A DNA stretch of 64,000 bases from Cunninghamia lanceolata (GCA_027924645.1 BSBN01000242.1:1240001-1304000), one strand, 5' to 3'; positions 21,259 to 32,488 are shown, counted from the stretch's first letter. A program made the numbers and translations. The notes: a model not told the origin generated them from the sequence alone.

Positions 21259-21948
21259 TATAAGACCGCCTTTACCACTCCATGGGGAACTTATGTGTAT
21301 GTTAGAATGCCCTTCGGACTAACCAATGCAGGTGCTACATTTCAAAGAGCAATAGATGTTGCTTTTGCAGGGTTGATTGATTCAATTCTGGCTGTATATC
21401 AGGATGACTTGACTGCTTACTCAAAGAAAGAAGAGCAGCATTGTTTGCATCTGGAGCAGATTTTCATAAGAGCACTAGAGTATGGTATTTCTTTAAATCC
21501 AAAGAAGTGTGCCTTTGGGGTAGTTGAAGGAAAGCTCCTGGGACATATTGTTTCCAAGGATGGAGTCAGGATAGATCCAGAGAGAGTGGCTGCTATTGAC
21601 AGAATTCAAATGCCAAAAACTGTAAAAGGAGTTCAGTCCTTCTTTGGACAGATAAATTTTGTTAGGAGATTTGTTCCCAACTTTGCAGAAACCACAAGGA
21701 ACATTTCCAAGATGATGAAGAAGGATGCAACTGTCCACTGGGAAAGTGAAGCAATAGAATCATTTCAGAGTATCAAAGAGGCAATCAAGATGGCCCCTGT
21801 TCTTAAATCCCTGACTTTTCTAGGCCATTCCAAGTATTTTCATTTGCTTCCTTTCATACTGTTACTGCATGTTTGCTACAGAAAAACGAAGATGGTTTTG
21901 AACAGCCCATCGCTTTCTTCAGTATGTCCTTGCAGGCCTCTGAGTTGA
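21259..21948 (+). pseudogene. RT C-terminal part of the nested element (after the stop)
   Basis: Continues the polyprotein in the same frame after the TAG. It contains TTPWGTY, VRMPFGLTNAGATFQRA and the catalytic motif VYQDDLTAYS, then NPKKCAFGVVEGKLLGHIVS, the RT thumb and the RT-RNase H connection (VQSFFGQINFVRRFVPNF). One base appears to be missing near 21812, because the conserved connection sequence jumps to another frame there. The rest of this open frame, to 21948, is therefore out of phase and non-coding, and the next frame carries the real continuation. Confidence 0.85.
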
Positions 21949-23513
21949 AGTATGATATTATGGAAAAACAGGCATATGCACTAGTCAGAGCCATCAAAAG
22001 TTTCAGACCATACTTGGTAGGATCATATATAATTGCATATGTACCCCATGCAGCAGTCAAAGACATATTCACTCAGCAGGAGGTGACTGGAAGAAGGTGC
22101 AGATGGATAAACAAACTGCAAGAGTTTAACATAGACATACAAGTTACCAAGTTGATAAGAGGACAAGGATTAGCCAGGATGATGGCACAGTCAAACTTGG
22201 AAGCATGCCAAGTTAATGCAGTCCAAAATAAGAGTGTAAATGTATCAGGATCTGAATGGTACAAGGATATTATCTACTACTTGCAAAATCTGAATTGTCC
22301 TTCCCATTTCAGTGACAGTCAAAAGAGGACTTTAAAGTTACATGCAATCAGGTATGTTATTGTTCAAGGTGAGCTATACTGGAAAAACCCTGATGGTGTG
22401 CTGCTGAGATGTGTGGATAAGGATATGGCTAACAATGTTTTGATTGATATGCATAAAGGATTGTGTGGTGGACATTATACTGCCCAAACAACAGCTCATA
22501 AAATTCTCAGAGCAGGATATTGGTGGCCCACTCTCTTTTCAGATGCACAAAAGTTAGTAAGGAAGTGTGACCCTTGCCAAAGATTTTCAGGAAAGCTGAA
22601 ATATGATGGTGCTTTACCCCTCGGAACTGTAACTGTGGATGCTCCATTTCAGCAATGGGGAATTGACTTCATAGGGGAAATTGCAGACAAATCAAGTGGG
22701 GGACACAGTTGGATTTTGGTGGCAACTGATTACTTTACCAAATGGATTGAGGCCATTCCAACTAAGAGAGCTACAAGTAAGGTGGTGACAGATTTCATGC
22801 TAGAAAATATTATCATCAGGTTTGGAGTACCATTCAAGATAGTCACTGATAATGCTATGTGCTTCAGATCAGGTGAATTTGTTGATTTTTGCAACAGGTA
22901 TGGGATAAATCTATCATATACATCACCATATCACCCACAAGGGAATGGTCAGGCAGAATCAAGCAATAAAAGCATCATGAAAATTATCAAGAGGATACTG
23001 GACAAGAACAAGAGAGCTTGGGACTCAAAATTGAACTTAGCAATATGGGCCGATAGAGTGATAGTAAAAAGGGCTATTGGAATGTCACCTTTTGAGCTAG
23101 TATATGGTGCATTAGCCAGATTGCCCATAAACAATCTCCTACCAGTTTACAGATTCATTCAGGAAAATGATGAGGAGATTGAAGACTCTATGACAAAAAG
23201 AGTGAACCAGCTAGTTGCATTGGATGAAAACAGAAGGAAAGCCCACCAGATCAATCTCAAAAGACAACAAGATGTGAAATATCAGTTTGACAGGAGAGCT
23301 ATAAAAAGGAAGTTTCAAGTCAATGATCTGGTGCTCATTTGGAATGCAAAAGGTCAAGAAAAGGGTAAACATGGTAAATTTGAACCCTGATGGATGGGCC
23401 CATATCAGATTTGCAGTGCTCATGGGGAGGATTCTTATTTCCTCCAGGCCCTAGATGGTGAAGTTCTGGAATTGCCTGTGCATGGCCAATTCCTTAAGTT
23501 CTATTTTGCATAA
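21815..23513 (+). pseudogene. RNase H and integrase of the nested element
   Basis: The true reading frame resumes after the frameshift, with an open frame at 21873-23390. It holds the Ty3-type RNase H (LLQKNEDGFEQPIAFFSMSL; KQAYALVRAIKSFRPYL) and then integrase. The integrase zinc-binding region has GGHYTAQTTAHKILRAGYWW and CDPCQ, and the catalytic core has the DDE triad: D in WGIDFIGE, D in VTDNAMCF, E in NGQAESSNKS. Near the C-terminus a TGA (23388-23390) breaks the GPY/F module (KFEP stop WMGPY), and the frame then runs to TAA at 23511-23513 (HGQFLKFYF). I see no chromodomain. Confidence 0.9.
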
Positions 23514-23592
23514 ATGACTTGCCTCTGTGCACATGTGTAAAATAATGTATAAATTGTAAGTGCCTTGTACAGTTCGTGCTTTTTGACTTTTT

Positions 23593-23659
23593 GTTTGGTC
23601 TGCCCGGAGATCTGGTTCTTGCTGCAGTCTTTCACCTGCACGTCCCCATTCGGAGCCAG
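23593..23659 (+). other. Conserved 3' terminal segment before the 3' LTR
   Basis: GGTCTGCCCGGAGATCTGG starts a ~65-bp segment that is also present before the 3' LTR of the related element (49106-49173). It forms a short inner stem TGCAG (23623-23627)/CTGCA (23636-23640) and a weaker outer one CTGGTTCT/GGAGCCAG. No polypurine tract lies next to the LTR, which is unusual. Confidence 0.5.
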
Positions 23660-26327
23660 TGTTAGCACTCATTTTGACCTGGAGGTTGATTTTTCATGTT
23701 TAGGGGGTTTCTTCATTTGAACCCTATATCTTCTTGCCCATTTTCCTAAGTGTTGGACCTCCTCGGCGTTTTTCAGCTGCATCATCATATTTTCTTTGAG
23801 GAGGAGATCATCATCATCATATTGTCTTCGATGATGGTCCGCATCATCATGTTTTCTGTCGACTTGTTTTTCATCAGGATCATCATGTTTCAATATCGGG
23901 TGATGTTTGGATATCATCCCGATCCTGCTGATGAGCTACAGTGTGCCCTGATTTTCTTGCAGGGGGTGATTTTTCAAATATCTGGTGATCTTCCAATTAT
24001 CACCCTGCCCTTATATGATGATGATGTCACCCCGATCTTCTGAAGGGGTCATTTTCTGAGTTGTTCGACCTGACTTGTTTTTTCTTAAGGGTCGTCATCA
24101 TCATCATCATATTTCCAGTTATCGCCGTGTTGCTTGCGAGGGTCATCATATTTTCTGCCTGCATGATATTTCGCCGGGGTGATATTTTTATCATCGGGTG
24201 ATCTTGGTTATGATCATCCTGATGATGTTGTTGAAGAGTTCTAAGTATGACCCGATATTCACCGGGGTCATCATATTTGAACGTCAGGATGATCTTAGTC
24301 AATATCATCCTGATGATGTTGTATCATTTCATGTTCGTTGTTTTATCACCTTGATGATGCTGACGTCATTCTTACGTCAGGGTGATATCCGATTTTCTGC
24401 TTGTCTGCATCATGATATTTCCGAAGGGAGATATCCGCCTGTCGGCTTCATGCATTATCCAGTGGGGGGTGATCATTTCAAATATCTGTCATATTCATAT
24501 ATCACCCCGATCTTATAGCGGAGCTACAGTGCAGCGTGATATTTGTGCATCAGGATGATATTTCCAAATATCCAGTTATCTTCCGAATATCATCCTGATG
24601 CTGACATGTGGTGGTGATGTCATCAAGATCCGGGGGGTCATATTTCTAACATTACTCATCTTATGAAGATCCCCCAATGTTGCGAATATGACGATGACGT
24701 CATCCGGATATGAGGAGGTGCGCAGTAGGCAGATATGCTGATGATGTCAGCAGGATATGACGATGACGTCATCAGGATGTTCATCGGCCAGACTTTTGGT
24801 ATCGGCTAAGCAGGAGGATCTTCCTCCGATGGATCAGGTTGTGCCGATGAAGGCGATTATCATGCAGGTGATATTGCGATGATGATGTTGACGTCAGGGT
24901 GATTTTTTCGAGCAACAGGATATCATGCTGTTGGAGGATGATGATGAAGTCTTATACTAGTGTCGTCAGGAGCAAAAGCACCGACATCATATATGCTCGT
25001 GGCCTAGTATATAAAGTGTTGAAAAGGTCGCCGCGGGGTGCATGTGGGATAATTGATATCCTGCATATTTTCAAATATCATGACGATGTATCTTGGCGGG
25101 AAGTGGTTGCGATCGACTGTTAGATGTTTTTCCCAAGGCCGCGGGTTGGTGCGCCATTAATGGCGAAGGTTGCAGAGGTATGGACGGATCTGGTACCCGA
25201 TTGAAGATCTGGATCCCTAGGCGGCGGCGCAAGGCTCGAGATTTCTTCCTGTCTCCTCCCCTACCTACTGCATTCATATTTGGGCGCCAATCTGGTAATG
25301 CGTTGAGCGCCATTTTTATGATACTGTGTATCTGGCGGGATTTTTGGTCAACCATGTAATTAATTGCTGTGGTACACTACCTGGCTGTTATAAGCAGGAA
25401 GTGTTACTCATTTATGGTTGTTGAAAGTTGAAGATTTTTGGCTCCGTAATTCAAAACATGCTGATCTGGTTGCTCTGTACAGCTAAACCTGTGAGTCTAT
25501 GTATCTCTTGTTGTATGTTTTGGCACGAACCCACTGATTTCATGATTAATCTTATATGAGAAATGCTATCTTAGCATGTGTTTTGTTAATTCTGTCTCCA
25601 GTATTGCATGTATTCTTCTTCTGAATATGGATATTTGGGTAATGTTTAGATTCTAGAGCATAGAATTCCTATGTTGAATGTCTGATCTTTTAACTTCTGC
25701 TCAAGGGGTAAATTAAACTGTTTTCAAGTTGAACATTGGGAAGGGTATACTGCAGTAGGGATGCCATAAGTAGAGATAACTTAACACTATGTATTGGGAG
25801 ATATCTGTAAGGCAGGTATCACATATATCCCCCTGAAATCCAGTTTTAGTTGTTCATGCTGATCATTCACAGGTGTATGTCTACTGACTCCAGGCCCTGG
25901 ATAGGCACCAATCTTGCTTTGTGTTTGTGTTACAACCATGTCCAGCTTTGCATCCAAACTTAAAATCAAAATCTAAATCTAAAACAATCTTTAGGACATT
26001 AGAATTAGTTTTAGGATCCTCAGTCCTCTGTCTACAACTGCAAATAGGCCCAAAGCTAGCCCCTTTGCTCTTATCTTTCAGTTTTGGTCTACTTACAGGA
26101 GGACTTATCTGCTTTCTATCAGCATCCCAGCCTTGTATGCATATCCTCATGGATGTTGAGTAGGGAATACCCCCCTAGGTCTTGCAGAGCCTAAAGAAGA
26201 AGAGGAGATAAAATACAGAGTCTATCTCCTACACTGTTGGCCCCTGGCCCAGAGATCCTGCTGATCACTGATGGCTACCTTGTAGGGAAATCTGGGAATA
26301 AGCATCCAGTTTGGGAAAAAGTCAACA
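23660..26327 (+). repeat. 3' LTR of the nested Tat-like element
   Basis: 2668 bp, the near-identical partner of 14254-16920. TGACGTCA sites are at 24361, 24695, 24764 and 24889, and TATATAAA at 25008-25015. It ends AAAGTCAACA and is followed by the CCGCC target duplication. Confidence 0.95.
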
Positions 26328-26332
26328 CCGCC
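26328..26332. other. Right target-site duplication CCGCC
   Basis: Matches 14249-14253 exactly. Confidence 0.95.
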
Positions 26333-26710
26333 AGTGGTCATGCATTTCATATTGTAAACTAGATGGTTTACCGCCAGTGGAAGTTGTTTGTTCTCTTGAT
26401 ACATGTTTATCACCCCACTGAATAAGTAGCTTCAATGAAAGGGCTTCCCGTTGAATAAGTGGATGTGCCTATGTTTTTCCTTTCAGTGCTCCCACTGAAT
26501 AAGTGGATGCCTGTTGAATAAGCAAAAGTTGTATTTGATTTATTGTAAAGCATTATATTTGTTAATCTGAAGCACTTGTATTAGCTCACCTCGCCCATTT
26601 TGGGAACTTGGTGATCAGAAGGTGTGGAGGAAATTCTATGGTTGCATTTGATTTGCTAACACTGTTTAATAGTGTGGAAAACCTAAAAAAAATTGGGTTG
26701 GAACATTACA
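26333..26710 (+). repeat. 5' LTR of the large element, second part
   Basis: Resumes the interrupted LTR (AGTGGTCATGCATTTCATATTG...) and ends GGAACATTACA, like the 3' LTR at 32451. It contains several copies of the short motif CACTGAATAAGT/TTGAATAAGY (26415-26525) and the direct repeat ACCGCCAGTGG. Confidence 0.85.
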
Positions 26711-26711
26711 G

Positions 26712-26723
26712 TGGTATCAGAGC
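26712..26723 (+). other. Primer binding site of the large element
   Basis: TGGTATCAGAGC begins one base after the LTR end and matches the initiator tRNA-Met 3' end. Confidence 0.9.
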
Positions 26724-26869
26724 TAGTTTTCCTGCCAGCCTGTTGGATAGTTTACCCTTACTGTAGATTGCATGTTAGTTCTGAGCCGTGTAGACAATTT
26801 CATGATAATGATCAACACTTACATGCGAGTATTAGTATTTTGCATTTCAATTTCAGCGGTTGAAGCTAG

Positions 26870-27990
26870 ATGTTTCCAAGGGACAAAGAGACAAACATGA
26901 GGGGCAAAAACGAGACAGACGTCTTGCTTGATTCTCTTAGACAAAGTCAGGCTAAATTAAAAAGAACAATTCAAAGGGAGTTGGATTGAAGGAGGTATGA
27001 ACTAGAGGCCACAAAAATTATTGATGAGTATCAGGGATTATCAGATGACTTTAAGTATCAAATTTCCTTGGATGATTTTATGGAAATAATCAAATAAGGG
27101 GATCCTAACAAAAAGGGCCTTATAAAATACATTTGAAGGACAAGGAAGAGGAGAAGAAGAAAATGTTTTCAAGGAAGCCAGAGCTAACTATTCCAATGTC
27201 AAAGACCAACAACTATTCCAAGACATCTCCCTCTAGCCAACAAAACAAGAACTCTCCCATTACAAGGAAAAAAGATAACAGCAAGAATGAACTCGAGAGA
27301 AGAAACCTTTGTTTTCTATTCAAGGACTCTTGGGAGCCTATCCATCAATGCAAGAAAAAAGAAGATGTGATAATTGAAGAGCTAACTGATTTAGAAAAGA
27401 CTACAGCAGAAATTTCTGAAGTTGAGCCTAGCCTTGAAGAAGTCAAAGAAGATTCGGAACCAGAAGTGTTGGACTTTGCAAGTCCTACATTTGATGAGGA
27501 GCTTGATGGTTATGAAGATGCCACAACATTAAAAATTGAGATGAGAATGATTGATAGATTGCTAGAAGGTGATTTATCAAGCGAGCCTGAGATTATTGTA
27601 GCAGAGTGTCTTGATGAGGACATGGAGAAAAGTGTATTTGTAGCAGTTGAAGAAATTGATGCTGCTCAAATTTTCAGAACAACACCTAATGTGGAGCATC
27701 TTCACCATTCTATTAATGACAATTTTGATTCTGAGTGGGTTTTTCCCATGCATGAAAGACATCAATTTGACTTCTCAGAGAGTTCAGAAGGAGAGCATGT
27801 TGAAGTGGAATTTGTTGAAGGCCTTAAATCAGCCCTTAGTGATGACTCAATGCTTGAGTATGGTTTTGCCATATCATTTGATCAAAGTGATTGTGAGGAG
27901 GAAGTAGAAACTGATGAACATATTGCTCCTGAAGAAGAAGAATTTTCAGAATCTTTACTACAAGGAGAACCAAGTCATTTGGTTGAGTGA
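26870..27990 (+). pseudogene. Gag remnant of the large element with degenerate zinc finger
   Basis: An ATG at 26870 opens a 39-codon frame with a basic, Gln-rich start, ending in TGA at 26987. A further coding-like stretch with stops follows, and then a 285-codon open frame (27133-27990). This frame has a Ser/Asn/Lys-rich start (KMFSRKPELTIPMSK) and RRNLCFLFKDSWEPIHQC at residues ~56-73. The latter has the spacing of the LCFxCxxxWxPGHxC finger of chromovirus-like Ty3 gags, but the second cysteine is Phe63. The remaining ~200 residues are highly acidic (EVEPSLEEVKEDSEPEVLDF and similar). No protease motif is visible. The open frame is long for such an element, so it may have been maintained until fairly recently. 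Confidence 0.6.
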
Positions 27991-28098
27991 AGTCCTAGGG
28001 AGTTGTGTGAATTGAAGAAACAACTCTTAGTCATAGATGAGAGAGAAATCGAAATCCTTGTAGGATTGGACAGCTCACAATAAGTCTTAGAATAACTT

Positions 28099-29100
28099 TT
28101 GAAGGGAGCCATTGAAGGGAAAGTTGCTCCTTCGAACTTGCAAATTATTAAAGACTCTTTGGAGATGGTGAAATCAGAGTACTTGCAAGTGATTAAAGAT
28201 CGTGATCTTGCTATCAAGTTTGCAGTAGAAGCCATTAGTGCATCCAAAGGAAAGGAGAGAAAGGTTGATGAGCTCACCCTTGAGCTTGATTCAACAAAAG
28301 ACTTGTTGCAAAATTCCCAATTGGCGCTTCTAGAAGTTGAAGAACAACTAGGTTTTGTTACAAACTTGAGAGAGCAAGAAAAAGGTGCATTGTTGGAAGA
28401 GATCAAGCTAGTAATTGATGAGCTTGATAATCTCCAAGGAGAATTTGATTTGGAGATCTTTCCAAAGAAGTTAAAAGTTGCATATGCTGATTTTGTTGGG
28501 TTTGAGCAAGAAGGGAGTAATGATTTTCACATTCGTGATAACCTTCTCTTTGTGATAGATGCAGAAACTACTTATGATAATCCACTCTTTAGGTTGGATG
28601 ATGAAACAACTCCTGGGTGTAGCAATGCAATATGTGACAACATCAAGATATGGGATCCGGGAGCAATTTCAAAAATTGAGTTAAAGTGTGTTTTTCATCT
28701 TGGTGCTGATTTGAGTTCACATTGTAAGGATGCGCCAAACTTTGTGGTCGGTTATCCTCCAAGGAGACCTCCTGATGGAGAAGGCATTGATGAGGATGAG
28801 GATGTAGATTCTACAAGGAATGTGTTGGAACATGGAAATCATGTAGTTGCTGGAAGTTTTAGTTCAGCAGCAAGGAAAGGAGGTTCCAAGCTTGTTATTC
28901 ATGAAGCCTTGGATAAAGAAGGACCTAAACATGATATCTACATGATTGACATTCCATCCAATGGATTGGGTGATGTATTGTTTTATACTAATCCTTCTTT
29001 GGGTTGGGGTTTGGAGGCATCAATTGCTCCTTGTCTCTTAATTGTTGATGCTTTAATGGTTGCCCTTGCAAGAAGATCACGTTGTTACCTTTCACCGTGA
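28099..29100 (+). pseudogene. Probable captured WEB1-family coiled coil plus unknown C-terminal region
   Basis: Open frame of 333 codons. Residues ~15-100 form a coiled coil with KSEYLQVIKDRDLAIKFAVE, SASKGKERKVDELTLEL and STKDLLQNSQLALLEVEEQ. This follows the repeat pattern of plant WEB1/DUF827 proteins (chloroplast photorelocation movement), where 'RDxAxKxAEEAVxASKExEKxVxELTxELxxTKExL...HLEAEEQ' is characteristic. Retrotransposon proteins of known families have no such stretch, so capture of host sequence is likely. The rest (YADFVGFEQEGSNDFHIRDN, VVGYPPRRPPDGEGIDEDED) I do not recognise. The start codon is TTG-like and the upstream frame has stops, so expression as a protein is doubtful. 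The alternative is chance similarity between coiled coils. Confidence 0.5.
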
Positions 29101-29602
29101 AGAACAAGAAGGTGGGATCAAAATGAAAACAATGATTAATGTTGATCCTAGTGTTTTGAAAGTTCAATTTGTGGAAGGCACTTGGAAGTGTTGTTGGAGA
29201 GGCATTCCTTTTGGTAAGGACGCCTTTGATCACATTAGAAGGTCTTCTGATGTGGCATGCATGTTTATCAAAGTTGCGCAGCATAAGCATGGTGGAGTTG
29301 CCTCATTACTCCGAATTCATGCTAGAAGTCACCAACAAAGTATGTTGGAAGGCTACGGAGACCAGAGAGATGTTCCTTGGTGGAGAAAAGTTCATAATCT
29401 CAATTTTGATTCTGTTGTTTGGATGTATATCAGCCACCTCTCATTTAGGTTTGCTCTCATTCAGGAGGTTTGGCATAATATTTCTGTCAAGGGAAGTAAA
29501 GGGTCTCAATTAGAGAATATTTGGAAATGTTTTCCAGCCACTTCTGAGTTGATTTTGAGCAATACAATGCTCGTTTTTCATGCTTATTCTTGGAAATTAT
29601 AG
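29060..29602 (+). other. Unrecognised coding-like stretch in the large element
   Basis: Open for 180 codons (CWRGIPFGKDAFDHIRRSSD, HARSHQQSMLEGYGDQRDVP). It overlaps the end of the previous frame by ~40 bases. I recognise no domain. A second frame is also open over 29169-29513. It could be captured sequence or drifted retroelement sequence. Confidence 0.35.
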
Positions 29603-29620
29603 TGGTGCAGTTGTTGTTCC

Positions 29621-30135
29621 TTGTGTAGAGTGATGAACTTGTTAAAAACGGATTGTATTCTGTTGATTTCAGTCTTGAACAGCAGCGAGCATATGCCTAT
29701 TCAGGCCATTCCAACTATGGAAGTTCATCTTATGAAGGGTAGTGATATGAACTTTGATAGTTTACCCTTGGAGTGCATTCATGACAGCAAACTTCCACAT
29801 GCTTTGGTTCGTCATTCAGAGACTCTTGGAGTAGGAACAATGAGAGTTTTCACAAGCCTTCATGATTGTATCAGAACATTTCAAAGGAGGCATGTTAGAT
29901 CCAAGTGGTGTTATGATAATGAGTTTGTTGATCTCTTGCAAGGGATTGTTTTCCATTTAGCAAGAAGAGTAGAGGGGGTTACATTTGAAGTTGCAACTCA
30001 GCATGGCACATTGTTTTTGGAGGTTCACAAACCTCCTAGATTGATTTGGGATCCTGGAGTTACATTATTCAGGTTGGTTCTGATGGTTGTGTTTGGCGAA
30101 TTGCTTGAGGACAAACAATTTCGAGGAGGGTGGAT
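29621..30135 (+). other. Unrecognised coding-like stretch running into the 3' LTR
   Basis: Open for 177 codons in all; the last few lie in the LTR. Its end, ELLEDKQFRGGWIVMS, has the 'LEDK.F..GGGNVM' form seen at the end of some plant Ty3 pol frames just before the polypurine tract. This may be all that is left of pol. The middle (VRHSETLGVGTMRVFTSLHD) is not recognised. Confidence 0.35.
30118..30135 (+). other. Polypurine tract of the large element
   Basis: TTTCGAGGAGGGTGGAT abuts the TGTAATGTCCC start of the 3' LTR. The GAGGAGGG core is the likely plus-strand primer. Confidence 0.6.
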
Positions 30136-32451
30136 TGTAATGTCCCTTTTTTAGCGCATAGGTCTTTTATGTGCATTTCGCCCATTCCTAGTCTTCAGGA
30201 GGCTTTTGGCTTTGTTTGAGAGGACTCCAACATTCTTGGAATGGTTGTGGCTCAGTTTTACATAACAGTTGAATATGGCATTGAGCTTAGTTGGTGTTCC
30301 AAATTACAGTGATGCTTTTTGAAGCACTTTTGGCTTTCCGATTTGCTCTCCCAACTTCTTGGAGAAGCTGTCTATTTATAGTAAGTCACCCAGTTGGCTT
30401 CATTTTCCATCCCAAACCTTCAAGATCATGTTGGTATGATTTATTTTGCAATTCGCTTCAGTTTGGGATTTTCCGTAAAATTGGGTGAACTATTGAACTA
30501 TTAATTATTAAATTCACTGAAGTTATCTAATGTCATAAATATTTTAAAAGATAACTCAAGTGTAATAGCTCTTGGGAAAGGTAATTGAGTGTTTTAAAAG
30601 ATACACTTAAAAAAGAGACCTTGCACATGAAATATTAATATTGTTTCAAATAAAGGTCTTTGGGAGAGGAAAAAGTGTTTTTTTTTTTTTTAAAAAAAAA
30701 AAAGAGCAAAAAAAACACTTTTTCGAAAAATACAGCGAAAAAACAAAGTGTTTTTTTTAAAAAAGCAAACAACGTTATTTTTTCCTAAAATAGCTCCAAA
30801 AAGTCTATATAATGAGGGTCAGAGCTCATTGTTGAGGGTTATGCATGAGAATTATATTGTTATGTTGCCGGATTGAACCTGCATGTTCTTCCATCTCTTG
30901 AGGACGAAAACCCTCTTGTAGATTCCTTCTTGAAGACAAAAACCCTCTTGGTTGGTGTGGTTTCATACAGGAATCACCATTTGTGTTGAATGTAGAGAAT
31001 ACTGGAGCAATTTCATGTTGAGATTGCCTATGTGTTGAATGCTTTGTGCCGTTGATTTTGCAGTGCTGGGTGTTTGATGTTTTATTGATTTATTCTTGTG
31101 TGGATTGATTGGTTTTAGTTTTCAATGATCTATTTACAGTGAAAGTTTATTTTGATGAAATTCATTGGATTGATATGTTTTGAAGGCCATAACCCTAATT
31201 TGAGTGGGTGTTGGAATTCTTAGACCATGTCGCCATCATTAGTTTTGGAAGCTCTCTTCTATGCTGAAGCTGTACCTTATTGCCGGGCCGCACCTCTATG
31301 CTAAGAGCCATACCATATACTTGTTGGGCGTGAGGATTGGGTGTGTAAATCGCTGCCTAATTTTATCTTTAAACTAGTCCATGTTACTAGGCGCCATACT
31401 TCCTAGCAAGCCCGTTCAATCTTGGACTGGTTTGTGGTGTTTGCCATCAATATGAGGGTCGTATTCCCTCCTTTGCAGACCGTACTGGTTATTATTGAGG
31501 TCTGATCAGACCTGCACACTGTGACAGCAGTATTTTGGGGTGTTTGGGGACTGTTTAGGAGTACATTTAGTGGAGATTTGATCTTGGACAGTTAGTACGC
31601 AGTTATGATAGCAATTTTGGTGCCTTAATAATGCTTCTCAGTAATTTATAATATATTTCAGACCTGTTTTCAACTGCAGCAGTATATTGTTCAGTCTGTA
31701 TGTTTCTTGGTGTAGGTTTTGGTAGGGAATCAATCTAAATCAGTTTATTACATTGGTAGAATGTTGTTCCAGCTCAATTGGATACTGCCACTGTGATTTT
31801 GGTTGTATTACCAGTCTGATTACTGGTTAGCAGCAGTGCATAATCAGCTCCAGTCATCTGTGAATTCAAGGCTGATGGTCTTAATGGCTTGGTGAGCTCA
31901 TCTACCTATTGTCGCATGTTTATTTGCCCTAACATTTGTGTTGCAGCTGCTGTTAAGCTTGATCAGAATACTTATATTAGTTATTGCAGCGATTTGCATC
32001 ATTGTAAAATCTTTATTTAGTTGCAACATTGGTATCTTGTAAACCCTGGATGGTAGTACCGCCAGTGGTCATCATGATCATGCATTTCATATTGTAAACT
32101 TGATGGTTTACCGCCAGTGGGAGTTGTTTGTTCTCTTGATACATGTTTTTCACCCCACTAAATCAGTGGCTTCAATGAAAAGGCTTCCCCCTGAATAAGT
32201 GGATGTGCCTATGTTTTTCCTTTCAATTCTCCCACTGAATAAGTAGATGCCCGTTGAATAAGCGGAAATTGTATTTGATTTATTGCAAAGCATTATATTT
32301 GTTAATCTGAAGCACTTTTATGCTCTCACCTCGCCCATTTTGGGAACTTGGTGATCAGAAGGTGTGGAGGAGGTTCTATGGTTGCATTTGATTTGCTAAC
32401 ATTGTTTAATAGTGTGGAAAATATGAAAAAAAATTGGGTTAGAACATTACA
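30136..32451 (+). repeat. 3' LTR of the large element
   Basis: 2316 bp, TGTAATGTCCC...GAACATTACA, uninterrupted. TATATAA is at 30806-30812. It shows what the split 5' LTR looked like before the nested insertion (GTACCGCCAGTGGTC at 32056). Confidence 0.9.
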
Positions 32452-32456
32452 CATTC
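32452..32456. other. Right target-site duplication CATTC
   Basis: Matches 12321-12325. Confidence 0.85.
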
Positions 32457-32488
32457 TTATCATGTGTGCCTATTAAGTTGACTTACAC

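Larger units (their letters stand above)
14254..26327 (+). mobile_element. Nearly intact Tat-like Ty3/gypsy element nested in an older LTR
   Basis: A full element of 12,074 bp with a 5-bp duplication (CCGCC) and LTRs at 14254-16920 and 23660-26327. The interior has a PBS, a long gag-protease-RNase H-RT frame, RNase H and integrase. By eye I count about 28 differences between the LTRs, or ~1%, so it is the youngest datable insertion here. The two RNase H domains and the PBS put it in the Tat group, but the extra RNase H lies before RT instead of after it, and the RT motif is YQDD. Two in-frame stops and one frameshift make this copy defective. Confidence 0.95.
12326..32451 (+). mobile_element. 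Large non-autonomous LTR retrotransposon with captured coding sequence
   Basis: Bounded by a 5-bp duplication (CATTC). The 5' LTR is in two parts (12326-14253 and 26333-26710, about 2306 bp) because the Tat-like element at 14254-26327 landed in it. The 3' LTR is 30136-32451 (2316 bp). Without the nested element it is about 8 kb. The internal 3.4 kb starts with a tRNA-Met PBS, then a gag remnant with a Ty3-type zinc finger, a WEB1-like coiled coil, two unknown coding-like stretches and a purine-rich tract at the 3' LTR. Protease, RT, RNase H and integrase are all absent, so it can only have moved with enzymes from another element. The LTRs differ visibly more than those of the nested element. 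Confidence 0.85.
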
